A program made the position numbers and the translations under genes. The notes below the pieces were generated by a model, which did no database searches, was not told the origin of the DNA, and worked only from the letters and a program-made list of their open reading frames with translations. A DNA stretch of 44,584 nt from Candidatus Blastococcus massiliensis AP3. Lineage in GTDB: Bacteria; Actinomycetota; Actinomycetes; Mycobacteriales; Geodermatophilaceae. The DNA lies in contig NZ_HG931173.1 of assembly GCF_000582785.1 (NCBI RefSeq), positions 85,460 through 130,043 on the forward strand, written 5' to 3'. Shown in pieces: positions 11,486 through 20,000 of this stretch (its first letter is position 1; each line of letters opens with the position of its first letter).

Positions 11486-12651
11486 CAGTTCTTCTCCCCG
11501 GTGCTGTGCTCGACGACCAGGGACGGCCCGCCCGCGGACGCCGTCCCCGCCCGGGCCTCCTCCATCAGATCGACGAAACGCTGGAACAGTGGCGCGGCGT
11601 CGTGCGGCCCGGCCGCGGACTCCGGGTGGAACTGGACGCTGAACGCGGGCACCTCGAGGCAGCGCAGGCCCTCCACGACGTCGTCGTTGAGGCCGACGTG
11701 GCTGACCTCCACCTGCCCGTAGGGCGTGTCGGTGGGCCGGTCGAGCGGGGCGTCGACGGCGAAGCCGTGGTTGTGGCTGGTCACCCGGACCGTGCCGCTC
11801 ACCCGGTCCAGCACCGGCTGGTTGAGGCCGCGGTGGCCGAAGCGCAGCTTGTAGGTGCCCAGACCCAGCGCGCGGCCGAGGATCTGGTTGCCGAAGCAGA
11901 TGCCGAACAGCGGCCGGCGGGCGTCCAGGACGCCCTGCACCGCCGCGACGGCGTAGTCGGCGGCCGCCGGGTCGCCGGGACCGTTGGAGAGGAAGACCCC
12001 GTCGGGGCCGGCCGCCAGCAGCTCCTCGGCGGTCGCCGTCGAGGGCAGCACGTGGGTCTCCACGCCGAGGGCGGCCAGGTGCCGCGGGGTAGCGGTTTTG
12101 ATGCCCAGGTCCAGGGCGGCGATGGTGAACCGCTTCTCCCCCACCGCCGGGACGACGTAGGCCTCGGTGGTGCTCACCGACGGCGCGAGGTCGGCGCCCT
12201 TCATGCTCTCGCTGGCGGTCACCCGCTCCAGCAGCCGGCCGGGGTTCAGCTCGGTGCTGATGCCGGCGCGCATGGCGCCGCGGTCGCGCAGGTGGCGGGT
12301 GAGCGCCCGGGTGTCGATGCCGCTGATCCCGATGATCCCGTGCGCGACCAGCTCGTCGTCCAGGCTGCCGGTGGAGCGCCAGTTCGACGTGCGGCGGGCG
12401 GGGTCGCGGACGACGAACCCGGCCGGCCACATGCGCCGGCTCTCGTCGTCCTCGCCGTTGACGCCGGTGTTGCCGATGTGCGGGGCCGTCATCGCGACGA
12501 TCTGGCCGGCGTAGCTCGGGTCGGTCAGCGTCTCCTGATAGCCGGTCATCCCGGTGGCGAACACCGCCTCGCCGACCGTCGTCCCCTCCGCCCCGTAGGA
12601 CTCACCGTGGAACGTGCGCCCGTCCTCGAGCACGAGGACCGCTTCTGTCAC
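11485..12651 (-). CDS. carA: Carbamoyl-phosphate synthase small subunit (glutaminase)
   Basis: A 388-residue class I glutamine amidotransferase that feeds ammonia to CarB. The nucleophile elbow is [16 protein letters not shown], and the His-Glu pair is in [13 protein letters not shown]. The start chosen is GTG at 12651 ([14 protein letters not shown]), with AGGAAGG 8 nt upstream. The frame is open to an ATG at 12729 that overlaps the pyrC stop; that 26-codon extension is encoded largely by a dispersed repeat (12691-12719) and is not family-like. This is the only loose junction inside an otherwise overlapping operon. Confidence 0.96.
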
Positions 12652-12690
12652 TTGCTGTGCCTTCCTGTCCGATTCCGCGCTCGCTCCGCG

Positions 12691-12719
12691 CCTCGCTCGT
12701 TCCTCGCTGCGATGCTCAC
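12691..12719 (-). repeat. 29-nt dispersed repeat upstream of carA
   Basis: These 29 bases are identical to 33416-33444. Read on the minus strand both copies start GTGAGCATCGCAGCGAGG and both end 35-39 nt before a start codon (carA here, rarA in the other). The similarity continues weakly beyond the core (GCGGAGC). Here the repeat lies in the 74-nt pyrC-carA junction. Confidence 0.85.
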
Positions 12720-12725
12720 TCGCTG

Positions 12726-14030
12726 TCATCGAACGGCCTTTCCGTCGAGCACGGTCGGCGTCCCCCGGAGGAACGTCGCGACCACCCGGCCGGGGAGCTC
12801 CCGGCCGGCATAGGGGCTGTTGCGGCTGCGGCTGGCCAGCGCCGCGGGGTCGACCGTCGAGCGGGTGGCCGGGTCCACGAGCACCAGGTTGGCCGGCTCA
12901 CCCGGGGCCAGCGGGCGGCCATGGGCGGCGGGACCGAGTGCGGAGAGGCGGCCGATCTGCGCCGGGCGGACCGACATGCGGTCGGCGACGCCGGCCCAGT
13001 CGAGCCGGCCCGGCTCGACCATCGTCTCGATGACCACCGAGAGCGCCTGCTCCAACCCGAGCATCCCGGGCCGGGCCTGCGCCCACTCGCTCTCCTTGTC
13101 CTCGACCGCGTGCGGGGCGTGGTCGGTGCCGACGGCGTCGATCGTCCCGTCGGCGAGACCGGCGCGCAGCGCCTCCACGTCGGCGTCGGTACGCAGCGGC
13201 GGGTTGACCTTGAACACCGGGTCGTAGGACTCGGCGCAGGCATCGGTGAGGAGCAGGTGGTGCGGGGTGACCTCGGCGGTCACCTGGACGCCCCGGGACT
13301 TCGCCCAGCGCAGGATCTCCACCGACCCCGCCGTCGAGACGTGGCAGACGTGCAGCCGCGCGCCGACGTGCTCGGCCAGCAGCACGTCGCGGGCGATGAT
13401 CGCCTCCTCGGCAGCGGCCGGCCAGCCGGTCAGGCCGAGCCGGGCGGAGCGGTCGCCCTCGTGCATCTGTGCGCCGGCGGTGAGCCGTGGCTCCTCGGCG
13501 TGCTGGGCGACGACGCCGTCGAAGGCCTTCACGTACTCCAGCGCGCGGCGCATCAGCGCGGGGTCCGCGACGCAGTGCCCGTCGTCGGAGAACACCCGGA
13601 CGCGGGCCGCGGAGTCGGCCATCGCGCCGAGCTCGGCCAGCCGCTCGCCCTTGAGCCCGATGGTCACCGCGCCCACGGGGACGACGTCGACCAGGCCGGC
13701 CTCCTGGCCCAGGCGCCAGACCTGCTCGACGACGCCGGCGGTGTCGGCCACCGGGTCGGTGTTGGCCATGGCGTGCACCGCGGTGAAGCCGCCCAGGGCA
13801 GCGGCGCGGCTGCCCGTCTCGACGGTCTCGGCGTCCTCGCGGCCCGGCTCGCGCAGGTGCGTGTGCAGGTCCACCAGGCCGGGGAGCGCGACCAGGCCCG
13901 CCGCCTCGACCACCTCGGCGTCCGTCGCGGACAGGGACTCGCCGATCGCGGCGATCCGGCCGTCGGTGAGCAGGATGTCGGCAGGGTCGCCGCCCAGCGG
14001 GCGGGCGCCCTTGATCAGGTACGAGGTCAT
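12726..14030 (-). CDS. pyrC: Dihydroorotase
   Basis: A 434-residue zinc amidohydrolase cyclising carbamoyl aspartate to dihydroorotate. The metal-binding strand is [19 protein letters not shown]. Further ligand segments are [24 protein letters not shown] and [15 protein letters not shown]. The N-terminal [14 protein letters not shown] is a normal start, and the ATG at 14030 overlaps the pyrB stop (ATGA). In Mycobacterium and Streptomyces a small membrane-protein gene usually lies between pyrC and carA; here there is only a repeat-bearing 74-nt gap. Confidence 0.97.
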   Translation of the reverse strand: MTSYLIKGARPLGGDPADILLTDGRIAAIGESLSATDAEVVEAAGLVALPGLVDLHTHLREPGREDAETVETGSRAAALGGFTAVHAMANTDPVADTAGVVEQVWRLGQEAGLVDVVPVGAVTIGLKGERLAELGAMADSAARVRVFSDDGHCVADPALMRRALEYVKAFDGVVAQHAEEPRLTAGAQMHEGDRSARLGLTGWPAAAEEAIIARDVLLAEHVGARLHVCHVSTAGSVEILRWAKSRGVQVTAEVTPHHLLLTDACAESYDPVFKVNPPLRTDADVEALRAGLADGTIDAVGTDHAPHAVEDKESEWAQARPGMLGLEQALSVVIETMVEPGRLDWAGVADRMSVRPAQIGRLSALGPAAHGRPLAPGEPANLVLVDPATRSTVDPAALASRSRNSPYAGRELPGRVVATFLRGTPTVLDGKAVR

Positions 14031-14947
14031 TCGGGAGCCCCTCCGAGCAGCAGGTAGAGCACGGCCATGCGGGTGGAGACCCCGTTGGCGACCTGCTCGA
14101 CGATCGTGGAACGGGCGGAGTCGGCCACCTCGGCGGCGATCTCCATCCCGCGGTTCATCGGGCCCGGGTGCATGACGACGGCCTCGTCGTCCAGCAGGGC
14201 CATCCGGCGGGCGTCCAGCCCGTAGCGGCGGCTGTACTCGCGGGCGCTCGGGAAGAACGAGGCGTTCATCCGCTCGGCCTGCACCCGCAGCATCATCACG
14301 ACGTCGGACTTGGGCAGCACGGTGTCGAGGTCGTAGCTGACCTCGGCCGGCCAGCTGCCGACACCCACCGGCAGCAGGGTCGGCGGCGCGACGAGCGTGA
14401 CCTCCGCACCCAGGGTGTGCAGGAGCCCGACGTTCGAGCGGGCCACCCGGCTGTGCAGGACGTCGCCGACGATCGCGACCCGGACGCCCTCGAGCCGGCC
14501 GAGCCGCTGCCGGATCGTGTACGCGTCCAGCAGCGCCTGCGTCGGGTGCTCGTGGGTGCCGTCTCCGGCGTTCACCACGCTGCCGCGCACCCAGTTCGCC
14601 AGCCGGTGCGGGGCACCCGACGCCGAGTGGCGGACGACGACGGCGTCCGCGCCCATCGCCTCGAGGGTCAGCGCGGTGTCCTTGAGGCTCTCCCCCTTGG
14701 AGACGCTGCTGCCCTTCGCCGAGAAGTTGATGACGTCGGCCGAGAGCCGCTTGGCGGCCAGCTCGAAGGAGATGCGGGTGCGGGTGGAGTCCTCGTAGAA
14801 GAGGTTCACCACCGTCCGACCGCGCAGCGTGGGCAGCTTCTTGACCTCGCGGCCGGCCAGCGCCTGGTCGATCTGGGCGGCGGTGTCCAGGACGAGGGTC
14901 GCATCCTCCCGGTCGAGGTCGGCGGCCTCCAGCAGATGGCGCTTCAT
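14027..14947 (-). CDS. pyrB: Aspartate carbamoyltransferase catalytic subunit
   Basis: A 306-residue enzyme joining carbamoyl phosphate to aspartate, the committed step of pyrimidine synthesis. The carbamoyl-phosphate loop [18 protein letters not shown] and the [12 protein letters not shown] motif are intact, as are [12 protein letters not shown] and MLRVQAERM. No regulatory-chain gene (pyrI) is present, as is normal for Actinobacteria, so control is expected at the level of PyrR and the operon. The ATG at 14947 overlaps the pyrR stop (ATGA). Confidence 0.97.
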   Translation of the reverse strand: MKRHLLEAADLDREDATLVLDTAAQIDQALAGREVKKLPTLRGRTVVNLFYEDSTRTRISFELAAKRLSADVINFSAKGSSVSKGESLKDTALTLEAMGADAVVVRHSASGAPHRLANWVRGSVVNAGDGTHEHPTQALLDAYTIRQRLGRLEGVRVAIVGDVLHSRVARSNVGLLHTLGAEVTLVAPPTLLPVGVGSWPAEVSYDLDTVLPKSDVVMMLRVQAERMNASFFPSAREYSRRYGLDARRMALLDDEAVVMHPGPMNRGMEIAAEVADSARSTIVEQVANGVSTRMAVLYLLLGGAPE

Positions 14948-15579
14948 GAACCCTGCTCCCCCGTCCGCTGCCCCTCGGTGAGCAGCACCTCGTCCACGCC
15001 GTCGGTCTCGGTCAGCCGGACCAGGACCTTCTGAGCCCGCGAGGTGGGCAGGTTCTTGCCGACCAGGTCCGCGCGGATCGGCAGCTCGCGGTGACCCCGG
15101 TCGACCAGGACGGCGAGCTGCACCGCACGGGGGCGACCGAGGTCCCGCAGCGCGTCGAGCGCGGCGCGCACCGACCGGCCGGAGTAGAGGACGTCGTCGA
15201 CGAGGACGACCAGCCGGTCGTCGATCCCGCCGGCGGGGAGCTCGGTGGGCTCCAGCGCCCGGACGCCGTGCCGCCGGAGGTCGTCCCGGTAGAGGGTGAT
15301 GTCGACGGTGCCGACGTCGACCGCGGCCCCCGAGAAGGCCTCGATGCGCGCGGCGAGGCGGCGGGCCAGCGGGGCGCCCCGGGTCGGGATGCCGACGAGC
15401 ACCAGCCCGGAGAGCCCGCCGTCCGCTGAACCCGGGGCGTCGGCGGCTGCCCGTTCGATGAGCTGGTGGGCCATCCGGTCGACCATGCGGGCGACGTCGG
15501 AGGCGGAGAGAACGGTTCCTGCCGTCGGGTCGCCGCTGGAGGGCGCCGGACTGCGGGCAGGCTCGTGCGAGCTGGCCAT
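14944..15579 (-). CDS. pyrR: Pyrimidine operon regulator / uracil phosphoribosyltransferase PyrR
   Basis: A 211-residue type I phosphoribosyltransferase-fold protein that binds pyr mRNA when UMP is high and can also act as uracil phosphoribosyltransferase. The PRPP loop [18 protein letters not shown] is intact, preceded by [15 protein letters not shown] and TLYRDDLR. The N-terminus has about 20 extra low-complexity residues before the core. The ATG at 15579 has a strong GGAAGGAGG, and a PyrR-type RNA loop lies immediately before it (15592-15609). It is the first gene of the eight-gene operon, consistent with autoregulation of the whole transcript. Confidence 0.96.
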   Translation of the reverse strand: MASSHEPARSPAPSSGDPTAGTVLSASDVARMVDRMAHQLIERAAADAPGSADGGLSGLVLVGIPTRGAPLARRLAARIEAFSGAAVDVGTVDITLYRDDLRRHGVRALEPTELPAGGIDDRLVVLVDDVLYSGRSVRAALDALRDLGRPRAVQLAVLVDRGHRELPIRADLVGKNLPTSRAQKVLVRLTETDGVDEVLLTEGQRTGEQGS

Positions 15580-15583
15580 CAGG

Positions 15584-15609
15584 CCTCCTTCCCCGCCTCA
15601 CTGGACGGG
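15584..15609 (-). promoter_or_regulatory. PyrR-binding hairpin and pyrR Shine-Dalgarno sequence
   Basis: Read on the minus strand, CCCG-TCCAGTGAGG-CGGG (15609-15592) forms a short stem whose loop fits the known Bacillus PyrR-binding consensus UCCNGNGAGG. The last base of the stem is the first base of the Shine-Dalgarno GGAAGGAGG (15592-15584). PyrR bound to this loop would block ribosome access, the translational mechanism reported for Mycobacterium pyrR leaders. The match and geometry are visible; the mechanism is inferred. Confidence 0.65.
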
Positions 15610-15638
15610 TCGTTAAAGGAGTGGGTGGACCGGCCATG

Positions 15639-15644
15639 ACGGTA
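15639..15644 (-). promoter_or_regulatory. Candidate -10 element of the pyr operon
   Basis: TACCGT on the minus strand would place the transcript start near 15632, giving a leader of about 53 nt that contains the PyrR loop. No convincing -35 hexamer accompanies it. Confidence 0.3.
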
Positions 15645-15750
15645 CTGCACGCCCGCGGAACGACGTCGACCGGTGCGGAACCCGCTGGTCGGGGCTCAGT
15701 CGGCCCGCTGAGGGCCCGTCGCCCGTTCGCCGGGAACGCGGGAGTCGGCC

Positions 15751-15779
15751 TGTCGCGGGTGCCGCTCGACCAGTACGCT
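15751..15779 (+). promoter_or_regulatory. Candidate bldD promoter
   Basis: TACGCT at 15774-15779 resembles an actinobacterial -10. TGTCGC at 15751-15756 is 17 nt upstream but is a poor -35. A start 7-11 nt after the -10 falls close to a GTG at 15790 that is in frame with bldD, so a leaderless transcript is conceivable. Confidence 0.3.
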
Positions 15780-15828
15780 CCGTGACGACGTGGCCCTTAC
15801 CGAGACGACGGACAGTGAGCAGACAGCG

Positions 15829-16383
15829 ATGAGCACCGACTACTCGCGCGCCCTGGGCGCCAGGCTCCGCGCCATCCGCAACCAGCAGGGCCTCTCCCTC
15901 CAGGGGGTGGAGGACAAGTCCCACGGCCGCTGGAAGGCCGTCGTCGTCGGCTCCTACGAGCGCGGCGACCGCGCCGTCACCGTGCAGCGGCTCTCCGAGC
16001 TCGCCGTCTTCTACGGCGTGCCCGTCTCCGAACTGCTCCCCGACCCGCGGCCCAGCTCCGCGGTGACCTCCAGCACCAAGATCGTGCTGAACCTCGAGTC
16101 GCTGGGCTCGCTGCCCGCCGACGAGGCCGGCCCCCTGGCCCGGTACGCCTCGACGATCCAGGCGCAGCGGCACGACTACAACGGCAAGGTCCTCTCCATC
16201 CGCGCCGAGGACCTCAAGTCGCTGGCGATCATCTACGACATGAGCCCCGACGAGCTGACCACGCGGCTCATCGAGTGGGGGGTCCTCTCCCCCGGCATGG
16301 AGAGCGTCGTCGGCTTCGGCGGCCCCGATGACGACGACGAGGAGCTCGACCCGAACTGGGAGCGCCGCCGCTCCCCGAGGTGA
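15829..16383 (+). CDS. bldD: Developmental regulator BldD (c-di-GMP-responsive)
   Basis: A 184-residue transcription factor with an N-terminal HTH (LGARLRAIRNQQGLSLQGVE and VVGSYERGDRAVTVQRLSEL) and a C-terminal c-di-GMP domain. The ligand motif RxD-X8-RxxD is intact as RHD...RAED. With the ATG at 15829 these residues are R114, D116, R125 and D128, exactly the Streptomyces BldD numbering, which supports this start over an in-frame GTG at 15790. In Streptomyces c-di-GMP-bound BldD dimers repress sporulation genes. The C-terminal tail is longer and acidic (PDDDDEELDP). It is divergent from the pyr operon, a conserved neighbourhood. Confidence 0.95.
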   Translation: MSTDYSRALGARLRAIRNQQGLSLQGVEDKSHGRWKAVVVGSYERGDRAVTVQRLSELAVFYGVPVSELLPDPRPSSAVTSSTKIVLNLESLGSLPADEAGPLARYASTIQAQRHDYNGKVLSIRAEDLKSLAIIYDMSPDELTTRLIEWGVLSPGMESVVGFGGPDDDDEELDPNWERRRSPR

Positions 16384-16449
16384 CCCGGAGCAGCACTCAG
16401 CGCGATCTCGTGGTGAACGGGCGACGACGGCTGCGGGAGCCGGCCGGCC

Positions 16450-16743
16450 CTACTCCAGGGCCTCGACGATGCGGATCTCCCGATCCGCGGCGTCCCCGAG
16501 CGCGCGCAGCGCCTGCTGGTACCCGTCGCTGTGGTACGCCTGGAACGCCGCCTCGACGCTGGGGAACTCGATGAGCGTCGTCCGCAGCAGTGACGCTCCC
16601 TCGAGCGCGTGTGCGGGGGTGCCCCGCGCCAGGAAGCGGCCGCCGGCCGCCTGCATCGCCGGACCCGCGAGCCGGATGTACTCCGTGAGGCGCTCGTCGT
16701 CCCGGATCTCGGTGAACGTGTTGATCCAGTAGGCCCTGGCCAC
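16450..16743 (-). CDS. DUF1330 family protein
   Basis: A 97-residue protein of the DUF1330 dimeric alpha-beta barrel type (ARAYWINTFTEIRDDERL, AAGGRFLARG, IEFPSVEAAFQAYHSDGYQQ, DREIRIVEALE), of usual length. The function of the family is not established. The start is GTG at 16743 with GGAGG 6-10 nt upstream; longer starts would read into the ABC-transporter leader. It is convergent with bldD and divergent from the ABC transporter, and lies in a cassette that separates bldD from nusB. Confidence 0.88.
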   Translation of the reverse strand: MARAYWINTFTEIRDDERLTEYIRLAGPAMQAAGGRFLARGTPAHALEGASLLRTTLIEFPSVEAAFQAYHSDGYQQALRALGDAADREIRIVEALE

Positions 16744-16903
16744 GACCGCCTCCGAAAGCTCAGGGCACGTCCGCGCGCGCCACGGTGCACAGGATGGCCG
16801 ATGGGCCCCGGCGACGACACGCGCGCCGGTGCTCTCCCCCGCCGTCGCCGCTGTGCCAGGGTGCTGCCACCGGGGCGCTGGGCCCGCGGAGCAGGGAGAT
16901 CCC

Positions 16904-17857
16904 ATGCCGGCCGTGCAGCTGACCGCGGTGTCCAAGAGCTACCGCCGCCGGGGCCGCCCGCCCCAGAAGGCGCTCGACAGCCTCGACCTGCTGGTCGAGT
17001 ACGGCGGCGTGCACGGCTTCCTCGGCCCCAACGGCTCGGGCAAGACCACCTCCATCCGGATCCTGCTCGGGCTGGTGGCCGCCGACTCCGGCAGCGGGGA
17101 GATCCGGCTGCTCGACCAGCCGGTCCCCGACGGCCTGCCCGACGTCATCGGTGCGGTCGGCGCCCTCGTCGAGACCCCGCTGTTCTTCCCCGGCTTCTCC
17201 GGGCGGCTCAACCTGCAGCTGCTCGCCGAGGCCGCCGGGGTCTCGCGCGCCCGGGTCGAGGAGTGCCTGGAGCTGGTGGACCTCACCGACCGGGCCGCCG
17301 ACCGGTTCAAGGGCTACTCGCTCGGCATGAAGCAGCGGCTCGGCATCGCCGCGGCGCTGCTCAAGGAGCCGCGGCTGCTGATCCTGGACGAGCCGAGCAA
17401 CGGCCTCGACCCCGCCGGGATCCGTGACGTGCGCGAGCTCATCCGCAGGCTCGGCCGCGACGGGCGCACCACCGTGCTGCTCTCCTCGCACCTGCTCCCC
17501 GAGATCCAGCAGGTGTGCGACTCGGTGTCGATCCTGGCGCGAGGACGCTGCGTCGCCTCCGGGCCGGTCGGCGAGGTGCTGGCCAGCCGCGGCTCCGGGG
17601 ACGTGATCGTGCACATCGGCGACCCCGCCACCGCTGCCGGCGTGCTGCAGCGGGCCGGGTTCTCCGTCTCCCCCGCCGAGGGCGCGCTGATGGTCCACGC
17701 CGTCGACACCCCCAGCGACATCACCCGCGTGCTGGCCGGAGCCGGCCTCTACCTCGAGGAGCTGAGACGGGTGACCCCCGACCTGGAGAGCGCCTTCCTC
17801 GCCATCACCGGAGACCCGTCGATCACCGGCCCCGCCGCCGGTGGGACGCAGGCATGA
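16904..17857 (+). CDS. ABC transporter ATP-binding protein (exporter type)
   Basis: A 317-residue ATPase. Walker A is GPNGSGKTT (residues 41-49), the signature is YSLGMKQRLGIA, Walker B is RLLILDEPSNGLDP, and the switch His lies in LLSSHLLPEI. A C-terminal accessory domain of about 90 residues follows, as in drug or antibiotic exporter ATPases (CcmA/DrrA-like). The ATG at 16904 has AGGGAG upstream. It overlaps the permease gene by 4 nt (ATGA), so the two make one transporter. The substrate cannot be told from sequence. Confidence 0.93.
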   Translation: MPAVQLTAVSKSYRRRGRPPQKALDSLDLLVEYGGVHGFLGPNGSGKTTSIRILLGLVAADSGSGEIRLLDQPVPDGLPDVIGAVGALVETPLFFPGFSGRLNLQLLAEAAGVSRARVEECLELVDLTDRAADRFKGYSLGMKQRLGIAAALLKEPRLLILDEPSNGLDPAGIRDVRELIRRLGRDGRTTVLLSSHLLPEIQQVCDSVSILARGRCVASGPVGEVLASRGSGDVIVHIGDPATAAGVLQRAGFSVSPAEGALMVHAVDTPSDITRVLAGAGLYLEELRRVTPDLESAFLAITGDPSITGPAAGGTQA

Positions 17858-18900
17858 GCACCGCCGTGGAACGACCCCCCGCGCCACCCGCCGGCCCGCC
17901 CACGCACCGGTCGAGCTTCGGCAGCCTGCTCCGCTCGGAGGCGCACCGGTTCCGGTCCCGCCGCTTCATCCAGGTCGTCCTGCTGCTCGCGATCGCCGCC
18001 TGCATCGTCGGGACCACGATCGCTCTCACCCAGTTCGGCACGCCCGGCGACGCCGACATCGCGCGCGCCGAGCAGCAGATCGCCGCGGACGTCGCGATGA
18101 ACGAGCAGTTCCGCCAGGAGTGCCTGGCCGACGCCGATCTCCCCGACGGGGTGTCCGCCGACGAGTTCTGCGGCCCGGAACAGACCGCCGACGACTACGA
18201 GCTGTCGTGGTACCTGAGCAAGGCCCCCTTCGACTTCGAGTCGGAGGGCACGAACGGCGCGATGGGCTTCGCCGCGATCAGCGCGGTCATCGCCGCGCTG
18301 GTCGGAGCCACCTGGATCGGCGCCGAGTGGTCGACGCGTTCGATCGTCGCGCTGCTGTTCTGGGTGCCCCGGCGGATGCAGGTGATGGCCGCGAAGGTCG
18401 TCGTCCTCACCGGCGCGGCGGCGCTCATCGGCGTCCTGGCCCAGGCGTCCTGGCTGGGCGTCTCGGCCCTCCTGCGCGCCGCCGTCGGCAGCGATGCCGC
18501 GCTGCCGGAGGGCTTCTGGAGCGCCCTCCTGCAGACCCAGGCCCGCGGCGTCCTGCTCACGGTGATCGCCGCGCTGCTCGCCTTCGGGCTGGCCAACCTG
18601 GTGCGCAACACCGGTGCGGCGCTGGGCATCGCGTTCGTCTACCTGATCATCGTGGAGAACTTCGTCCGCGTGTTGCGGCCGACCTGGCAGCCGTGGCTGC
18701 TGAGCAACAACGCCGCGGCGCTGGTCCAGGACGGCGGAGCGACCCTCTACATCGAGGACCGGGGCCCGAGCACCGACGGCTTCTTCCAGCAGACCGAGTA
18801 CTACCTGGGCCATCTGCAGTCCGGCGTCTACCTGGGTGCCGTCACGCTGGTCGTCGTCGGCATCGGCGCCGTCCTCTTCGCCAGACGCGACCTGCAATGA
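17854..18900 (+). CDS. ABC transporter permease (ABC-2 type)
   Basis: A 348-residue membrane protein with about six hydrophobic segments: one near residues 40-58 (VVLLLAIAACIVGTTIAL), then an ~85-residue acidic, probably extracytoplasmic loop with two cysteines (QECLADADLPDGVSADEFCG), then GFAAISAVIAALVGATW and further spans ending LVVVGIGAVLFARRDL. The motif EWSTRSIVALLFWVPRR is typical of ABC-2 permeases of this class. It is translationally coupled to the ATPase. The loop cysteines could form a disulfide. A perfect 13-bp hairpin follows the gene. Confidence 0.9.
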   Translation: MSTAVERPPAPPAGPPTHRSSFGSLLRSEAHRFRSRRFIQVVLLLAIAACIVGTTIALTQFGTPGDADIARAEQQIAADVAMNEQFRQECLADADLPDGVSADEFCGPEQTADDYELSWYLSKAPFDFESEGTNGAMGFAAISAVIAALVGATWIGAEWSTRSIVALLFWVPRRMQVMAAKVVVLTGAAALIGVLAQASWLGVSALLRAAVGSDAALPEGFWSALLQTQARGVLLTVIAALLAFGLANLVRNTGAALGIAFVYLIIVENFVRVLRPTWQPWLLSNNAAALVQDGGATLYIEDRGPSTDGFFQQTEYYLGHLQSGVYLGAVTLVVVGIGAVLFARRDLQ

Positions 18901-18963
18901 CTTTGTCGTCCTCCGGACGACACCGCGGCCACGTGCCGTCCCCCAGTGGCGACGAGCGCGTCC

Positions 18964-19007
18964 GAGTTCCGCGTCGGGAACCCTCCGGGCCCCGCGACGC
19001 GGAACTC
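18964..19007. terminator. Bidirectional terminator between ABC permease and nusB
   Basis: A perfect 13-bp inverted repeat (18964-18976 and 18995-19007) with an 18-nt loop lies exactly between two convergent genes, 64 nt after the permease stop and 6 nt after the nusB stop. Position and stem strength support a shared terminator despite the lack of U-runs. Confidence 0.7.
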
Positions 19008-19012
19008 CCAGC

Positions 19013-19423
19013 TCACGAGGAGCTGGGGATCTCCGCCTGCAGGATGGCGCCGAGGACGCCGTTGACGTACGCGGGCGAGTCGTCGGTCGACAGCGTCTTG
19101 GCCAGCTCCACGGCCTCGTCGATCACGACGGCGTCGGGGACGTCGTCGGCCCAGAGCAGCTCGTAGACGGCCATGCGCAGGATGGCGCGGTCGACGTCGG
19201 GCAGCCGGTCGAGCGACCAGTTGGCCGCGTGCGCCTCGATCAGCGCGTCGATGCGGCCGGCATGCTCCTCGACGCCCTCGACCAGCCGGATCGCGTGCTC
19301 GGGGATCGGCGGGTTGCCGTCGGCCACCCGCTCCGCGAGCAGCGCCTTCCGGTCGCGGTTGCGGACGTCCGCCTCGTAGAGGACGTCGACGGCGCGCTTG
19401 CGCGCCTTGGTGCGGGCAGCCAT
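19013..19423 (-). CDS. nusB: Transcription antitermination factor NusB
   Basis: A 136-residue all-helical RNA-binding protein that, with NusE (S10), binds boxA of rRNA operons. Conserved segments are ARTKARKRAVDVLYEADVRN, DRAILRMAVYELLWADDVPD, AVVIDEAVELAKTLS and SPAYVNGVLGAI. Start at ATG 19423, 16 nt after the efp stop; no Shine-Dalgarno sequence is visible there, so translation is probably coupled to efp. It is the last gene of the aro/efp operon. Confidence 0.96.
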   Translation of the reverse strand: MAARTKARKRAVDVLYEADVRNRDRKALLAERVADGNPPIPEHAIRLVEGVEEHAGRIDALIEAHAANWSLDRLPDVDRAILRMAVYELLWADDVPDAVVIDEAVELAKTLSTDDSPAYVNGVLGAILQAEIPSSS

Positions 19424-19439
19424 GGAAGGAGCCGCGAGG

Positions 19440-20000
19440 TCAGTTGGCGCGGCCGAGGTACCGGCCGTCCCGGGTGTCGACCTTGAGCTTCTCGCCCGTC
19501 GAGATGAACAGCGGCACCTGGATCTGCGCGCCGGTCTCCAGCGTCGCCGGCTTGTTGCCGCCGGTGGAGCGGTCGCCCTGCAGGCCGGGGTCGGTGTGCT
19601 CGACCACGAGCTCCATGGTCACCGGGAGCTCGACGTAGAGAGCCACGCCCTCGTGCATCGCGACGGTGACCTCGGTGTTCTCCAGGAGGTAGTCCGCGCC
19701 GCCGCCGACGGTCTCGGCCGGGACCGGGATCTGGTCGAACGTGTCGCCGTCCATGAAGACGAAGTCGGTGCCGTCCTTGTACAGGTACGTCATGTTCCGC
19801 TTGTCGACCGTGGCGGTCTCGACCTTGGTGCCGGCGTTGAATGTCTTGTCGACGACCTTGCCCGAGAGCACGTTCTTCAGCGTCGTGCGCACGAACGCGC
19901 CGCCCTTGCCGGGCTTGACGTGCTGGAACTCGTTGACGGACCAGAGCTGGCCGTCCAGCTTGAGGACCATGCCGTTCTTGAGGTCGTTGGTGGTAGCCAT
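19440..20000 (-). CDS. efp: Translation elongation factor P
   Basis: A 186-residue factor relieving ribosome stalling at polyproline stretches. Three beta domains are present: the KOW-like N-terminus with the tip loop KPGKGGAF (Lys32), an OB middle domain and the C-terminal [28 protein letters not shown]. The tip lysine sits in PGKGG; no EpmA, EpmB or rhamnosyltransferase gene is nearby, and its modification state cannot be judged. The ATG at 20000 directly follows the pepP stop (TAGATG) with no clear ribosome site, indicating coupling. Confidence 0.97.
   Translation of the reverse strand: MATTNDLKNGMVLKLDGQLWSVNEFQHVKPGKGGAFVRTTLKNVLSGKVVDKTFNAGTKVETATVDKRNMTYLYKDGTDFVFMDGDTFDQIPVPAETVGGGADYLLENTEVTVAMHEGVALYVELPVTMELVVEHTDPGLQGDRSTGGNKPATLETGAQIQVPLFISTGEKLKVDTRDGRYLGRAN

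Noticed and set aside
12652-12729. ATG at 12729 as the start of carA, overlapping the pyrC stop
   Set aside because: The added 26 residues are mostly encoded by a dispersed repeat and lack family similarity; the GTG at 12651 has a good AGGAAGG.
16384-16449. Terminator between bldD and the DUF1330 gene
   Set aside because: Only a 5-bp CGGCT/AGCCG stem is visible, too weak to call.
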